In this document: positions 1 to 13,399 of the stretch, piece after piece
Numbering within the stretch: the first letter of the stretch is position 1
Layout of the letters: the number at the start of each line of letters is the position of its first letter
NCBI GenBank assembly: GCA_036245805.1
Contig: BTRK01000003.1
Span: forward strand, 44,444,044 to 44,508,043
Length of the DNA: 64,000 bases
DNA from: Pristionchus mayeri
Taxonomy: Eukaryota; Nematoda; Chromadorea; Rhabditida; Neodiplogasteridae
Direction: 5' to 3'
The notes under the pieces: model-generated
Databases searched by the model: none
What the model was told of the DNA's origin: nothing
The model's input: the letters and a program-made list of their open reading frames with translations, nothing else
Made by a program: the position numbers and the translations under genes

Positions 1-1440
1 GAAATCCGCTGCTCAAATGTCCATGTCTGGGGTTGCCTCAAAAATCGGCTGCTCAAATGTCCAAGTCAGGAGTGAGCTCAGAAATCCGCTGCTCAAATGT
101 CCAAGTCGGGGGTGAGCTCAGAAATCCGCTGCTCAAGTGTCCAAGGCGGGGGTGAGCTCAGAAATCGGCTGCTCAAATGTCCAAGTCAGGAGTGAGCTCA
201 GAAATCCGCTGCTCAAATGTCCAAGTCGGGGGTGAGCTCAGAAATCCGCTGCTCAAATGTCCAAGTACGGAGTGAGCTCAAAAATCGGCTGCTCAAATGT
301 CCAAGTCAGGAGTGAGCTCAGAAATCCGCTGCTCAAATGTCCAAGTCGGGGGTGAGCTCAGAAATCCGCTGCTCAAATGTCCATGTCTGGGGTTGCCTCA
401 AAAATCGGCTGCTCAAATGTCCAAGTCAGGAGTGAGCTCAGAAATCCGCTGCTCAAATGTCCAAGTCGGGGGTGAGCTCAGAAATCCGCTGCTCAAGTGT
501 CCAAGGCGGGGGTGAGCTCAGAAATCGGCTGCTCAAATGTCCAAGTCAGGAGTGAGCTCAGAAATCCGCTGCTCAAATGTCCAAGTCGGGGGTGAGCTCA
601 GAAATCCGCTGCTCAAATGTCCAAGTACGGAGTGAGCTCAAAAATCGGCTGCTCAAATGTCCAAGTCAGGAGTGAGCTCAGAAATCCGCTGCTCAAATGT
701 CCAAGTCTGGAGTGAGCTCAGAAATCCGCTGCTCAAATGTCCATGTCTGGGGTTGCCTCAAAAATCGGCTGCTCAAATGTCCAAGTCGGGGGTGAGCTCA
801 GAAATCCGCTGCTCAAATGTCCAAGTACGGAGTGAGCTCAAAAATCGGCTGCTCAAATGTCCAAGTCAGGAGTGAGCTCAGAAATCCGCTGCTCAAATGT
901 CCAAGTCTGGAGTGAGCTCAGAAATCCGCTGCTCAAATGTCCATGTCTGGGGTTGCCTCAAAAATCGGCTGCTCAAATGTCCAAGTCAGGAGTGAGCTCA
1001 GAAATCCGCTGCTCAAATGTCCAAGTCGGGGGTGAGCTCAGAAATCCGCTGCTCAAGTGTCCAAGGCGGGGGTGAGCTCAGAAATCGGCTGCTCAAATGT
1101 CCAAGTCAGGAGTGAGCTCAGAAATCCGCTGCTCAAATGTCCAAGTCGGGGGTGAGCTCAGAAATCCGCTGCTCAAATGTCCAAGTACGGAGTGAGCTCA
1201 AAAATCGGCTGCTCAAATGTCCAAGTCAGGAGTGAGCTCAGAAATCCGCTGCTCAAATGTCCAAGTCTGGAGTGAGCTCAGAAATCCGCTGCTCAAATGT
1301 CCATGTCTGGGGTTGCCTCAAAAATCGGCTGCTCAAATGTCCAAGTCAGGAGTGAGCTCAGAAATCCGCTGCTCAAATGTCCAAGTCGGGGGTGAGCTCA
1401 GAAATCCGCTGCTCAAGTGTCCAAGGCGGGGGTGAGCTCA
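1..1440. repeat. 360-bp (9-monomer) higher-order repeat
   Basis: Bases 1-360 and 361-720 are the same nine-monomer sequence apart from the last monomer, where AGTCGGGGGT is replaced by AGTCTGGAGT. A further full copy occupies 921-1,280 and a partial one starts at 1,281. Bases 721-920 are a shortened five-monomer version. This is recent local amplification by unequal exchange within the satellite. Confidence 0.9.
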
Positions 1441-1960
1441 GAAATCGGCTGCTCAAGTGTCCAAGGCGGGGGTGAGCTCAGAAATCGGCTGCTCAAATGT
1501 CCAAGTCGGGGGTGAGCTCAGAAATCCGCTGCTCAAGTGTCCAAGGCGGGGGTGAGCTCAAAAATCGGCTGCTCAAATGTCCAAGTCAGGAGTGAGCTCA
1601 GAAATCCGCTGCTCAAATGTCCAAGTCGGGGGTGAGCTCAGAAATCCGCTGCTCAAATGTCCAAGGCGAGGGTGTGCTCAGAAATCGGCTGCTCAAGTGT
1701 CCAAGGCGGGGGTGAGCTCAGAAATCGGCTGCTCAAATGTCCAAGTCGGGGGTGAGCTCAGAAATCCGCTGCTCAAGTGTCCAAGGCGGGGGTGAGCTCA
1801 AAAATCGGCTGCTCAAATGTCCAAGTCAGGAGTGAGCTCAGAAATCCGCTGCTCAAATGTCCAAGTCGGGGGTGAGCTCAGAAATCCGCTGCTCAAATGT
1901 CCAAGTCGGGGGTGAGCTCAGAAATCCGCTGCTCAAGTGTCCAAGGCGGGGGTTACCTCA

Positions 1961-4900
1961 AAAATCGGCTGCTCAAATGTCCAAGTCAGGAGTGAGCTCA
2001 GAAATCCGCTGCTCAAATGTCCAAGTCAGGGGTGAGCTCAGAAATCCGCTGCTCAAGTGTCCAAGTACGGAGTGAGCTCAGAAATCGGCTGCTCAAATGT
2101 CCAAGTCGGGGGTGTGCTCAGAAATCCGCTGCTCAAATGTCCAAGGCGGGGGTGAGCTCAGAAATCGGCTGCTCAAATGTCCATGTCTGGGGTTGCCTCA
2201 AAAATCGGCTGCTCAAATGTCCAAGTCTGGGGTTGCCTCAACAAATCGGCTGCTCAAATGTCCAAGTACGGAGTGAGCTCAGAAATCGGCTGCTCAAATG
2301 TCCAAGTCTGGGGTTGCCTCAAAATCGGCTGCTCAAATGTCCAAGTCTGGGGTTGCCTCAAAAATCGGCTGCTCAAATGTCCAAGTCTGTGGTTGCCTCA
2401 ACAAATCGGCTGCTCAAATGTCCAAGTACGGAGTGAGCTCAGAAATCGACTGCTCAAATGTCCAAGTCTGGGGTTGCCTCAACAATCGGCTGCTCAAATA
2501 TCCAAGTCAGGAGTGAGCTCAGAAATCCGCGGCTCAAATGTCCATGTCTGGGGTTGCCTCAAAAATCGGCTGCTCAAATGTCCAAGTCTGGGGTTACCTC
2601 AAAAATCGGCTGCTCAAATGTCCAAGTCAGGAGTGAGCTCAGAAATCCGCTGCTCAAATGTCCAAGGCGGGGGTGAGCTCAGAAATCGGCTGCTCAAATG
2701 TCCAAGTCTGGGGTTGCCTCAACAAATCGGCTGCTCAAATGTCCAAGTACGGAGTGAGCTCAGAAATCGGATGCTCAAATGTCCAAGGCGGGGGTTACCT
2801 CAAAAATCGGCTGCTCAAATGTCCAAGTCAGGAGTGAGCTCAGAAATCCGCTGCTCAAATGTCCAAGTCAGGGGTGAGCTCAGAAATCCGCTGCTCAAGT
2901 GTCCAAGTACGGAGTGAGCTCAGAAATCGGCTGCTCAAATGTCCAAGTCGGGGGTGTGCTCAGAAATCCGCTGCTCAAATGTCCAAGGCGGGGGTGTGCT
3001 CAGAAATCGGCTGCTCAAATGTCCATGTCTGGGGTTGCCTCAACAAATCGGCTGCTCAAATGTCCAAGTCAGGGGTGAGCTCAGAAATCCGCTGCTCAAG
3101 TGTCCAAGTACGGAATGAGCTCAGAAATCGGCTGCTCAAATGTCCAAGTCGGGGGTGTGCTCAGAAATCCGCTGCTCAAGTGTCCATGTCTGGGGTTGCC
3201 TCAAAAATCGGCTGCTCAAATGTCCAAGTCTGGGGTTACCTCAAAAATCGGCTGCTCAAATGTCCAAGTCTGTGGTTGCCTCAACAAATCGGCTGCTCAA
3301 ATGTCCAAGTACGGAGTGAGCTCAGAAATCGGCTGCTCAAATGTCCAAGTCTGGGGTTGCCTCAACAATCGGCTGCTCAAATGTCCAAGTCAGGAGTGAG
3401 CTCAGAAATCCGCGGCTCAAATGTCCATGTCTGGGGTTGCCTCAAAAATCGGCTGCTCAAATGTCCAAGTCTGGGGTTACCTCAAAAATCGGCTGCTCAT
3501 ATGTCCAAGTCAGGAGTGAGCTCAGAAATCCGCTGCTCAAATGTCCAAGGCGGGGGTGAGCTCAGAAATCGGCTGCTCAAATGTCCAAGTCTGGGGTTGC
3601 CTCAAAAATCGGCTGCTCAAATGTCCAAGTCTGGAGTGAGCTCAGAAATCCGCTGCTCAAATGTCCATGTCTGGGGTTGCCTCAAAAATCGGCTGCTCAA
3701 ATGTCCAAGTCAGGAGTGAGCTCAGAAATCCGCTGCTCAAATGTCCAAGTCCGGGGTGAGCTCAGAAATCCGCTGCTCAAGTGTCCAAGGCGGGGGTGAG
3801 CTCAGAAATCGGCTGCTCAAATGTCCATGTCTGGGGTTGCCTCAAAAATCGGCTGCTCAAATGTCCAAGTCAGGAGTGAGCTCAGAAATCCGCTGCTCAA
3901 ATGTCCAAGTCAGGGGTGAGCTCAGAAATCCGCTGCTCAAGTGTCCAAGTACGGAGTGAGCTCAGAAATCGGCTGCTCAAATGTCCAAGTCGGGGGTGTG
4001 CTCAGAAATCCGCTGCTCAAATGTCCAAGGCGGGGGTGAGCTCAGAAATCGGCTGCTCAAATGTCCATGTCTGGGGTTGCCTCAAAAATCGGCTGCTCAA
4101 ATGTCCAAGTCTGGGGTTGCCTCAACAAATCGGCTGCTCAAATGTCCAAGTACGGAGTGAGCTCAGAAATCGGCTGCTCAAATGTCCAAGTCTGGGGTTG
4201 CCTCAAAATCGGCTGCTCAAATGTCCAAGTCTGGGGTTGCCTCAAAAATCGGCTGCTCAAATGTCCAAGTCTGTGGTTGCCTCAACAAATCGGCTGCTCA
4301 AATGTCCAAGTACGGAGTGAGCTCAGAAATCGGCTGCTCAAATGTCCAAGTCTGGGGTTGCCTCAACAATCGGCTGCTCAAATATCCAAGTCAGGAGTGA
4401 GCTCAGAAATCCGCGGCTCAAATGTCCATGTCTGGGGTTGCCTCAAAAATCGGCTGCTCAAATGTCCAAGTCTGGGGTTACCTCAAAAATCGGCTGCTCA
4501 AATGTCCAAGTCAGGAGTGAGCTCAGAAATCCGCTGCTCAAATGTCCAAGGCGGGGGTGAGCTCAGAAATCGGCTGCTCAAATGTCCAAGTCTGGGGATG
4601 CCTCAACAAATCGGCTGCTCAAATGTCCAAGTACGGAGTGAGCTCAGAAATCGGATGCTCAAATGTCCAAGGCGGGGGTTACCTCAAAAATCGGCTGCTC
4701 AAATGTCCAAGTCAGGAGTGAGCTCAGAAATCCGCTGCTCAAATGTCCAAGTCAGGGGTGAGCTCAGAAATCCGCTGCTCAAGTGTCCAAGTACGGAGTG
4801 AGCTCAGAAATCGGCTGCTCAAATGTCCAAGTCGGGGGTGTGCTCAGAAATCCGCTGCTCAAATGTCCAAGGCGGGGGTGTGCTCAGAAATCGGCTGCTC

Positions 4901-5064
4901 AAATGTCCATGTCTGGGGTTGCCTCAACAAATCGGCTGCTCAAATGTCCAAGTCAGGGGTGAGCTCAGAAATCCGCTGCTCAAGTGTCCAAGTACGGAAT
5001 GAGCTCAGAAATCGGCTGCTCAAATGTCCAAGTCGGGGGTGTGCTCAGAAATCCGCTGCTCAAA
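1961..5064. repeat. 1.2-kb satellite block duplicated at 1,884-bp spacing
   Basis: Bases about 1,961-3,180 recur at about 3,845-5,064 with very few differences, including the same 39- and 41-bp irregular monomers. One visible difference is GGGGTTGCC against GGGGATGCC near 4,600. The shared irregular monomers make this a segmental duplication and not chance alignment of monomers. Sequence on both sides of the shared block differs. Confidence 0.85.
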
Positions 5065-8000
5065 TGTCCAAGTCGGGGGTGTGCTCAGAAATCGGCTGCT
5101 CAAATGTCCATGTCTGGGGTTGCCTCAAAAATCGGCTGCTCAAATGTCCAAGTCTGGGGTTTCCTCAACAAATCGGCTGCTCAAATGTCCAAGTACGGAG
5201 TGAGCTCAGAAATCGGCTGCTCAAATGTCCAAGTCTGGGGTTGCCTCAAAATCGGCTGCTCAAATGTCCAAGTCTGGGGTTGCCTCAAAAATCGGCTGCT
5301 CAAATGTCCAAGTCTGTGGTTGCCTCAACAAATCGGCTGCTCAAATGTCCAAGTACGGAGTGAGCTCAGAAATCGGCTGCTCAAATGTCCAAGTCTGGGG
5401 TTGCCTCAACAATCGGCTGCTCAAATATCCAAGTCAGGAGTGAGCTCAGAAATCCGCGGCTCAAATGTCCATGTCTGGGGTTGCCTCAAAAATCGGCTGC
5501 TCAAATGTCCAAGTCTGGGGTTGCCTCAACAAATCGGCTGCTCAAATGTCCAAGTACGGAGTGAGCTCAGAAATCGGATGCTCAAATGTCCAAGTCTGGG
5601 GTTGCCTCAACAAATCGGCTGCTCAAATGTCCAAGTACGGAGTGAGCTCAGAAATCGGCTGCTCAAATGTCCAAGTCTGGGGTTGCCTCAAAATCGGCTG
5701 CTCAAATGTCCAAGTCTGGGGTTGCCTCAACAATCGGCTGCTCAAATATCCAAGTCAGGAGTGAGCTCAGAAATCCGCGGCTCAAATGTCCATGTCTGGG
5801 GTTGCCTCAAAAATCGGCTGCTCAAATGTCCAAGTCTGGGGTTACCTCAAAAATCGGCTGCTCAAATGTCCAAGTCAGGAGTGAGCTCAGAAATCCGCTG
5901 CTCAAATGTCCAAGGAGGGGGTGAGCTCAGAAATCGGCTGCTCAAATGTCCAAGTCTGGGGTTGCCTCAACAAATCGGCTGCTCAAATGTCCAAGTACGG
6001 AGTGAGCTCAGAAATCGGATGCTCAAATGTCCAAGTCTGGGGTTGCCTCAACAAATCGGCTGCTCAAATGTCCAAGTACGGAGTGAGCTCAGAAATCGGC
6101 TGCTCAAATGTCCAAGTCTGGGGTTGCCTCAACAATCGGCTGCTCAAATATCCAAGTCAGGAGTGAGCTCAGAAATCCGCGGCTCAAATGTCCATGTCTG
6201 GGGTTGCCTCAAAAATCGGCTGCTCAAATGTCCAAGTCTGGGGTTACCTCAAAAATCGGCTGCTCAAATGTCCAAGTCAGGAGTGAGCTCAGAAATCCGC
6301 TGCTCAAATGTCCAAGGCGGGGGTGAGCTCAGAAATCGGCTGCTCAAATGTCCAAGTCTGGGGTTGCCTCAACAAATCGGCTGCTCAAATGTCCAAGTAC
6401 GGAGTGAGCTCAGAAATCGGATGCTCAAATGTCCAAGTCTGGGGTTGCCTCAACAAATCGGCTGCTCAAATGTCCAAGTACGGAGTGAGCTCAGAAATCG
6501 GCTGCTCAAATGTCCAAGTCTGGGGTTGCCTCAAAATCGGCTGCTCAAATGTCCAAGTCTGGGGTTGCCTCAACAATCGGCTGCTCAAATATCCAAGTCA
6601 GGAGTGAGCTCAGAAATCGGCTGCTCAAATGTCCAAGTCTGGGGTTGCCTCAAAATCGGCTGCTCAAATGTCCAAGTCTGGGGTTGCCTCAAAAATCGGC
6701 TGCTCAAATGTCCAAGTCTGGGGTTACCTCAAAAATCGGCTGCTCAAATGTCCAAGTCAGGAGTGAGCTCAGAAATCCGCTGCTCAAATGTCCAAGGAGG
6801 GGGTGAGCTCAGAAATCGGCTGCTCAAATGTCCAAGTCTGGGGTTGCCTCAACAAATCGGCTGCTCAAATGTCCAAGTACGGAGTGAGCTCAGAAATCGG
6901 ATGCTCAAATGTCCAAGTCTGGGGTTGCCTCAACAAATCGGCTGCTCAAATGTCCAAGTCTGGGGTTGCCTCAAAATCGGCTGCTCAAATGTCCAAGTCT
7001 GGGGTTGCCTCAACAATCGGCTGCTCAAATGTCCAAGTCTGGAGTTACCTCAAAAATCGGCTGCTCAAATGTCCAAGTCAGGAGTGAGCTCAGAAATCCG
7101 CTGCTCAAATGTCCAAGGCGGGGGTGAGCTCAGAAATCGGCTGCTCAAATGTCCATGTCTGGGGTTGCCTCAAAAATCGGCTGCTCAAATGTCCAAGTCA
7201 GGAGTGAGCGTGAGCTCAGAAATCCGCTGCTCAAATGTCCAAGTCGGGGGTGAGCTCAGAAATCCGCTGCTCAAGTGTCCAAGGCGGGGGTGAGCTCAGA
7301 AATCGGCTGCTCAAATGTCCATGTCTGGGGTTGCCTCAAAAATCGGCTGCTCAAATGTCCAAGTCAGGAGTGAGCTCAGAAATCGGCTGCTCAAATGTCC
7401 AAGTCGGGGGTGAGCTCAGAAATCCGCTGCTCAAATGTCCAAGGCGGGGGTGTGCTCAGAAATCCGCTGCTCAAGTGTCCAAGGCGGGGGTTACCTCAAA
7501 AATCGGCTGCTCAAATGTCCAAGTCAGGAGTGAGCTCAGAAATCCGCTGCTCAAATGTCCAAGTCAGGGGTGAGCTCAGAAATCCGCTGCTCAAGTGTCC
7601 AAGTACGGAGTGAGCTCAGAAATCGGCTGCTCAAATGTCCAAGTCTGGGGTTGCCTCAACAATCGGCTGCTCAAATGTCCATGTCCGGAGTAAGCTCAGA
7701 AATCGGCTGCTCAAATGTCCAAGTCTGGGGTTGCCTCAAAAATCCGCGGCTCAAATGTCCATGTCTGGGGTTGCCTCAAAAATCGGCTGCTCAAATGTCC
7801 AAGTCTGGGGTTACCTCAAAAATCGGCTGCTCAAATGTCCAAGTCAGGAGTGAGCTCAGAAATCCGCTGCTCAAATGTCCAAGGCGGGGGTGAGCTCAGA
7901 AATCGGCTGCTCAAATGTCCAAGTCTGGGGTTGCCTCAACAAATCGGCTGCTCAAATGTCCAAGTACGGAGTGAGCTCAGAAATCGGATGCTCAAATGTC

Positions 8001-9560
8001 CAAGTCTGGGGTTGCCTCAACAAATCGGCTGCTCAAATGTCCAAGTACGGAGTGAGCTCAGAAATCGGCTGCTCAAATGTCCAAGTCTGGGGTTGCCTCA
8101 AAATCGGCTGCTCAAATGTCCAAGTCTGGGGTTGCCTCAACAATCGGCTGCTCAAATATCCAAGTCAGGAGTGAGCTCAGAAATCCGCGGCTCAAATGTC
8201 CATGTCTGGGGTTGCCTCAAAAATCGGCTGCTCAAATGTCCAAGTCTGGGGTTACCTCAAAAATCGGCTGCTCAAATGTCCAAGTCAGGAGTGAGCTCAG
8301 AAATCCGCTGCTCAAATGTCCAAGGAGGGGGTGAGCTCAGAAATCGGCTGCTCAAATGTCCAAGTCTGGGGTTGCCTCAACAAATCGGCTGCTCAAATGT
8401 CCAAGTACGGAGTGAGCTCAGAAATCGGATGCTCAAATGTCCAAGTCTGGGGTTGCCTCAACAAATCGGCTGCTCAAATGTCCAAGTACGGAGTGAGCTC
8501 AGAAATCGGCTGCTCAAATGTCCAAGTCTGGGGTTGCCTCAACAATCGGCTGCTCAAATATCCAAGTCAGGAGTGAGCTCAGAAATCCGCGGCTCAAATG
8601 TCCATGTCTGGGGTTGCCTCAAAAATCGGCTGCTCAAATGTCCAAGTCTGGGGTTACCTCAAAAATCGGCTGCTCAAATGTCCAAGTCAGGAGTGAGCTC
8701 AGAAATCCGCTGCTCAAATGTCCAAGGCGGGGGTGAGCTCAGAAATCGGCTGCTCAAATGTCCAAGTCTGGGGTTGCCTCAACAAATCGGCTGCTCAAAT
8801 GTCCAAGTACGGAGTGAGCTCAGAAATCGGATGCTCAAATGTCCAAGTCTGGGGTTGCCTCAACAAATCGGCTGCTCAAATGTCCAAGTACGGAGTGAGC
8901 TCAGAAATCGGCTGCTCAAATGTCCAAGTCTGGGGTTGCCTCAAAATCGGCTGCTCAAATGTCCAAGTCTGGGGTTGCCTCAACAATCGGCTGCTCAAAT
9001 ATCCAAGTCAGGAGTGAGCTCAGAAATCCGCGGCTCAAATGTCCATGTCTGGGGTTGCCTCAAAAATCGGCTGCTCAAATGTCCAAGTCTGGGGTTACCT
9101 CAAAAATCGGCTGCTCAAATGTCCAAGTCAGGAGTGAGCTCAGAAATCCGCTGCTCAAATGTCCAAGGAGGGGGTGAGCTCAGAAATCGGCTGCTCAAAT
9201 GTCCAAGTCTGGGGTTGCCTCAACAAATCGGCTGCTCAAATGTCCAAGTACGGAGTGAGCTCAGAAATCGGATGCTCAAATGTCCAAGTCTGGGGTTGCC
9301 TCAACAAATCGGCTGCTCAAATGTCCAAGTACGGAGTGAGCTCAGAAATCGGCTGCTCAAATGTCCAAGTCTGGGGTTGCCTCAACAATCGGCTGCTCAA
9401 ATGTCCAAGTCAGGAGTGAGCTCAGAAATCCGCGGCTCAAATGTCCATGTCTGGGGTTGCCTCAAAAATCGGCTGCTCAAATGTCCAAGTCTGGAGTTAC
9501 CTCAAAAATCGGCTGCTCAAATGTCCAAGGCGGGGGTGAGCTCAGAAATCGGCTGCTCAA
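5060..9560. repeat. 843-bp higher-order repeat zone
   Basis: A roughly 843-bp unit (21 monomers plus 3 bp, rich in 39- and 41-bp monomers with junctions such as CAACAAATC) repeats through this zone. It is clearest at 7,875, 8,718 and 9,561, and at 5,465 and 6,308. One copy at about 6,600 carries an extra monomer of 39 bp. The block around 7,235-7,700 reappears at 9,641-10,100, spaced 2,406 bp. On the + strand the zone is stop-free in one rotating frame from 4,984 to 7,293 and from 7,715 to 9,619. Confidence 0.85.
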
Positions 9561-10680
9561 ATGTCCATGTCTTGGTTTGCCTCAAAAATCGGCTGCTCAA
9601 ATGTCCAAGTCAGGAGTGAGCTCAGAAATCCGCTGCTCAAATGTCCAAGTCGGGGGTGAGCTCAGAAATCCGCTGCTCAAGTGTCCAAGGCGGGGGTGAG
9701 CTCAGAAATCGGCTGCTCAAATGTCCATGTCTGGGGTTGCCTCAAAAATCGGCTGCTCAAATGTCCAAGTCAGGAGTGAGCTCAGAAATCGGCTGCTCAA
9801 ATGTCCAAGTCGGGGGTGAGCTCAGAAATCCGCTGCTCAAATGTCCAAGGCGGGGGTGTGCTCAGAAATCCGCTGCTCAAGTGTCCAAGGCGGGGGTTAC
9901 CTCAAAAATCGGCTGCTCAAATGTCCAAGTCAGGAGTGAGCTCAGAAATCCGCTGCTCAAATGTCCAAGTCAGGGGTGAGCTCAGAAATCCGCTGCTCAA
10001 GTGTCCAAGTACGGAGTGAGCTCAGAAATCGGCTGCTCAAATGTCCAAGTCTGGGGTTGCCTCAACAATCGGCTGCTCAAATGTCCATGTCCGGAGTAAG
10101 CTCAGAAATCGGATGCTCAAATGTCCAAGTCTGGGGTTGCCTCAAAAATCGGCTGCTCGAATGTCCAAGTACGGAGTGAGCTCCGAAATCGGCTGCTCAA
10201 ATGTCCAAGTCTGGGGTTACCTCAAAAATCGGCAGCTCAAATGTCCAAGTCAGGAGTGAGCTCAGAAATCCGCTGCTCAAATGTCCAAGGCGGGGGTGAG
10301 CTCAGAAATCGGCTGCTCAAATGTCCATGTCTGGGGTTGCCTCAAAAATCGGCTGCTCAAATGTCCAAGTCAGGAGTGAGCTCAGAAATCCGCTGCTCAA
10401 ATGTCCAAGTCGGGGGTGAGCTCAGAAATCCGCTGCTCAAGTGTCCAAGGCGGGGGTGAGCTCAGAAATCGGCTGCTCAAATGTCCATGTCTGGGGTTGC
10501 CTCAAAAATCGGCTGCTCAAATGTCCAAGTCAGGAGTGAGCTCAGAAATCCGCTGCTCAAATGTCCAAGTCAGGGGTGAGCTCAGAAATCCGCTGCTGAA
10601 ATGTCCAAGTCGGGGGTGAGCTCAGAAATCCGCTGCTCAAGTGTCCAAGGCGGGGGTGAGCTCAGAAATCGGCTGCTCAA

Positions 10681-11160
10681 ATGTCCATGTCTGGGGTTGC
10701 CTCAAAAATCGGCTGCTCAAATGTCCAAGTCAGGAGTGAGCTCAGAAATCCGCTGCTCAAATGTCCAAGTCAGGGGTGTGCTCAGAAATCCGCTGCTCAA
10801 GTGTCCAAGGCGGGGGTTACCTCAAAAATCGGCTGCTCAAATGTCCAAGTCAGGAGTGAGCTCAGAAATCCGCTGCTCAAATGTCCAAGTCAGGGGTGAG
10901 CTCAGAAATCCGCTGCTCAAATGTCCATGTCTGGGGTTGCCTCAAAAATCGGCTGCTCAAATGTCCAAGTCAGGAGTGAGCTCAGAAATCCGCTGCTCAA
11001 ATGTCCAAGTCAGGGGTGTGCTCAGAAATCCGCTGCTCAAGTGTCCAAGGCGGGGGTTACCTCAAAAATCGGCTGCTCAAATGTCCAAGTCAGGAGTGAG
11101 CTCAGAAATCCGCTGCTCAAATGTCCAAGTCAGGGGTGAGCTCAGAAATCCGCTGCTCAA
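10681..11160. repeat. 240-bp (6-monomer) higher-order repeat, two copies
   Basis: Bases 10,681-10,920 and 10,921-11,160 appear identical, and a third diverging copy starts at 11,161. This is the youngest-looking tandem step in the array. Confidence 0.88.
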
Positions 11161-13399
11161 ATGTCCATGTCTGGGGTTGCCTCAAAAATCGGCTGCTCAA
11201 ATGTCCAAGTACCGAGTGAGCTCAGAAATCGGCTGCTCAAATGTCCAAGTCTGGGGTTGCCTCAACAATCGGCTGCTCAAATGTCCATGTCCGGAGTAAG
11301 CTCAGAAATCGGCTGCTCAAATGTCCAAGTCTGGGGTTGCCTCAAAAATCGGCTGCTCGAATGTCCAAGTACGGAGTGAGCTCAGAAATCGGCTGCTCAA
11401 ATGTCCAAGTCTGGGGTTACCTCAAAAATCGGCAGCTCAAATGTCCAAGTCAGGAGTGAGCTCAGAAATCCGTTGCTCAAATGTCCAAGGCGGGGGTGAG
11501 CTCAGAAATCGGCTGCTCAAATGTCCATGTCTGGGGTTGCCTCAAAAATCGGCTGCTCAAATGTCCAAGTCAGGAGTGAGCTCAGAAATCCGCTGCTCAA
11601 ATGTCCAAGTCGGGGGTGAGCTCAGAAATCCGCTGCTCAAGTGTCCAAGGCGGGGGTTACCTCAAAAATCGGCTGCTCAAATGTCCAAGTCAGGAGTGAG
11701 CTCAGAAATCCGCTGCTCAAATGTCCAAGTCAGGGGTGAGCTCAGAAATCCGCTGCTCAAGTGTCCAAGGCGGGGGTGAGCTCAGAAATCGGCTGCTCAA
11801 ATGTCCAAGTCTGGGGTTGCCTCAAAAATCGGCTGCTCAAATGTCCAAGTCAGGAGTGAGCTCAGAAATCCGCTGCTCAAATGTCCAAGTCGGGGGTGAG
11901 CTCAGAAATCCGCTGCTCAAGTGTCCAAGGCGGGGGTTACCTCAAAAATCGGCTGCTCAAATGTCCAAGTCAGGAGTGAGCTCAGAAATCCGCTGCTCAA
12001 ATGTCCAAGTCAGGGGTGAGCTCAGAAATCCGCTGCTCAAGTGTCCAAGGCGGGGGTGAGCTCAGAAATCGGCTGCTCAAATGTCCAAGTCTGGGGTTGC
12101 CTCAACAAATCGGCTGCTCAAATGTCCAAGTACGGAGTGAGCTCAGAAATCGGATGCTCAAATGTCCAAGTCTGGGGTTGCCTCAACAAATCGGCTGCTC
12201 AAATGTCCAAGTACGGAGTGAGCTCAGAAATCGGCTGCTCAAATGTCCAAGTCTGGGGTTGCCTCAACAATCGGCTGCTCAAATGTCCAAGTCAGGAGTG
12301 AGCTCAGAAATCCGCGGCTCAAATGTCCATGTCTGGGGTTGCCTCAAAAATCGGCTGCTCAAATGTCCAAGTCTGGAGTTACCTCAAAAATCGGCTGCTC
12401 AAATGTCCAAGTCAGGAGTGAGCTCAGAAATCCGCTGCTCAAATGTCCAAGGCGGGGGTGAGCTCAGAAATCGGCTGCTCAAATGTCCATGTCTGGGGTT
12501 GCCTCAAAAATCGGCTGCTCAAATGTCCAAGTCAGGAGTGAGCTCAGAAATCCGCTGCTCAAATGTCCAAGTCGGGGGTGAGCTCAGAAATCCGCTGCTC
12601 AAGTGTCCAAGGCGGGGGTGAGCTCAGAAATCGGCTGCTCAAATGTCCATGTCTGGGGTTGCCTCAGAAATCGGCTGCTCAAATGTCCAAGTCAGGAGTG
12701 AGCTCAGAAATCCGCTGCTCAAATGTCCAAGTCGGGGGTGAGCTCAGAAATCCGCTGCTCAAGTGTCCAAGGCGGGGGTGAGCTCAGAAATCCGCTGCTC
12801 AAATGTCCAAGGCGGGGGTGAGCTCAGAAATCGGCTGCTCAAATGTCCATGTCTGGGGTTGCCTCAAAAATCGGCTGCTCAAATGTCCAAGTCAGGAGTG
12901 AGCTCAGAAATCCGCTGCTCAAATGTCCAAGTCGGGGGTGAGCTCAGAAATCCGCTGCTCAAGTGTCCAAGGCGGGGGTGAGCTCAGAAATCGGCTGCTC
13001 AAATGTCCATGTCTGGGGTTGCCTCAAAAATCGGCTGCTCAAATGTCCAAGTCAGGAGTGAGCTCAGAAATCGGCTGCTCAAATGTCCAAGTCGGGGGTG
13101 AGCTCACAAATCCGCTGCTCAAATGTCCAAGTCAGGAGTGAGCTCAGAAATCCGCTGCTCAAATGTCCAAGTCTGTGGTTGCCTCAACAAATCGGCTGCT
13201 CAAATGTCCAAGTACGGAGTGAACTCAGAAATCGGCTGCTCAAATGTCCATGTCTGGGGTTGCCTCAAAAATCGGCTGCTCAAATGTCCAAGTCAGGAGT
13301 GAGCTCAGAAATCCGCTGCTCAAATGTCCAAGTCAGGGGTGAGCTCAGAAATCCGCTGCTCAAGTGTCCAAGTACGGAGTGAGCTCAGAAATCGGCTGC

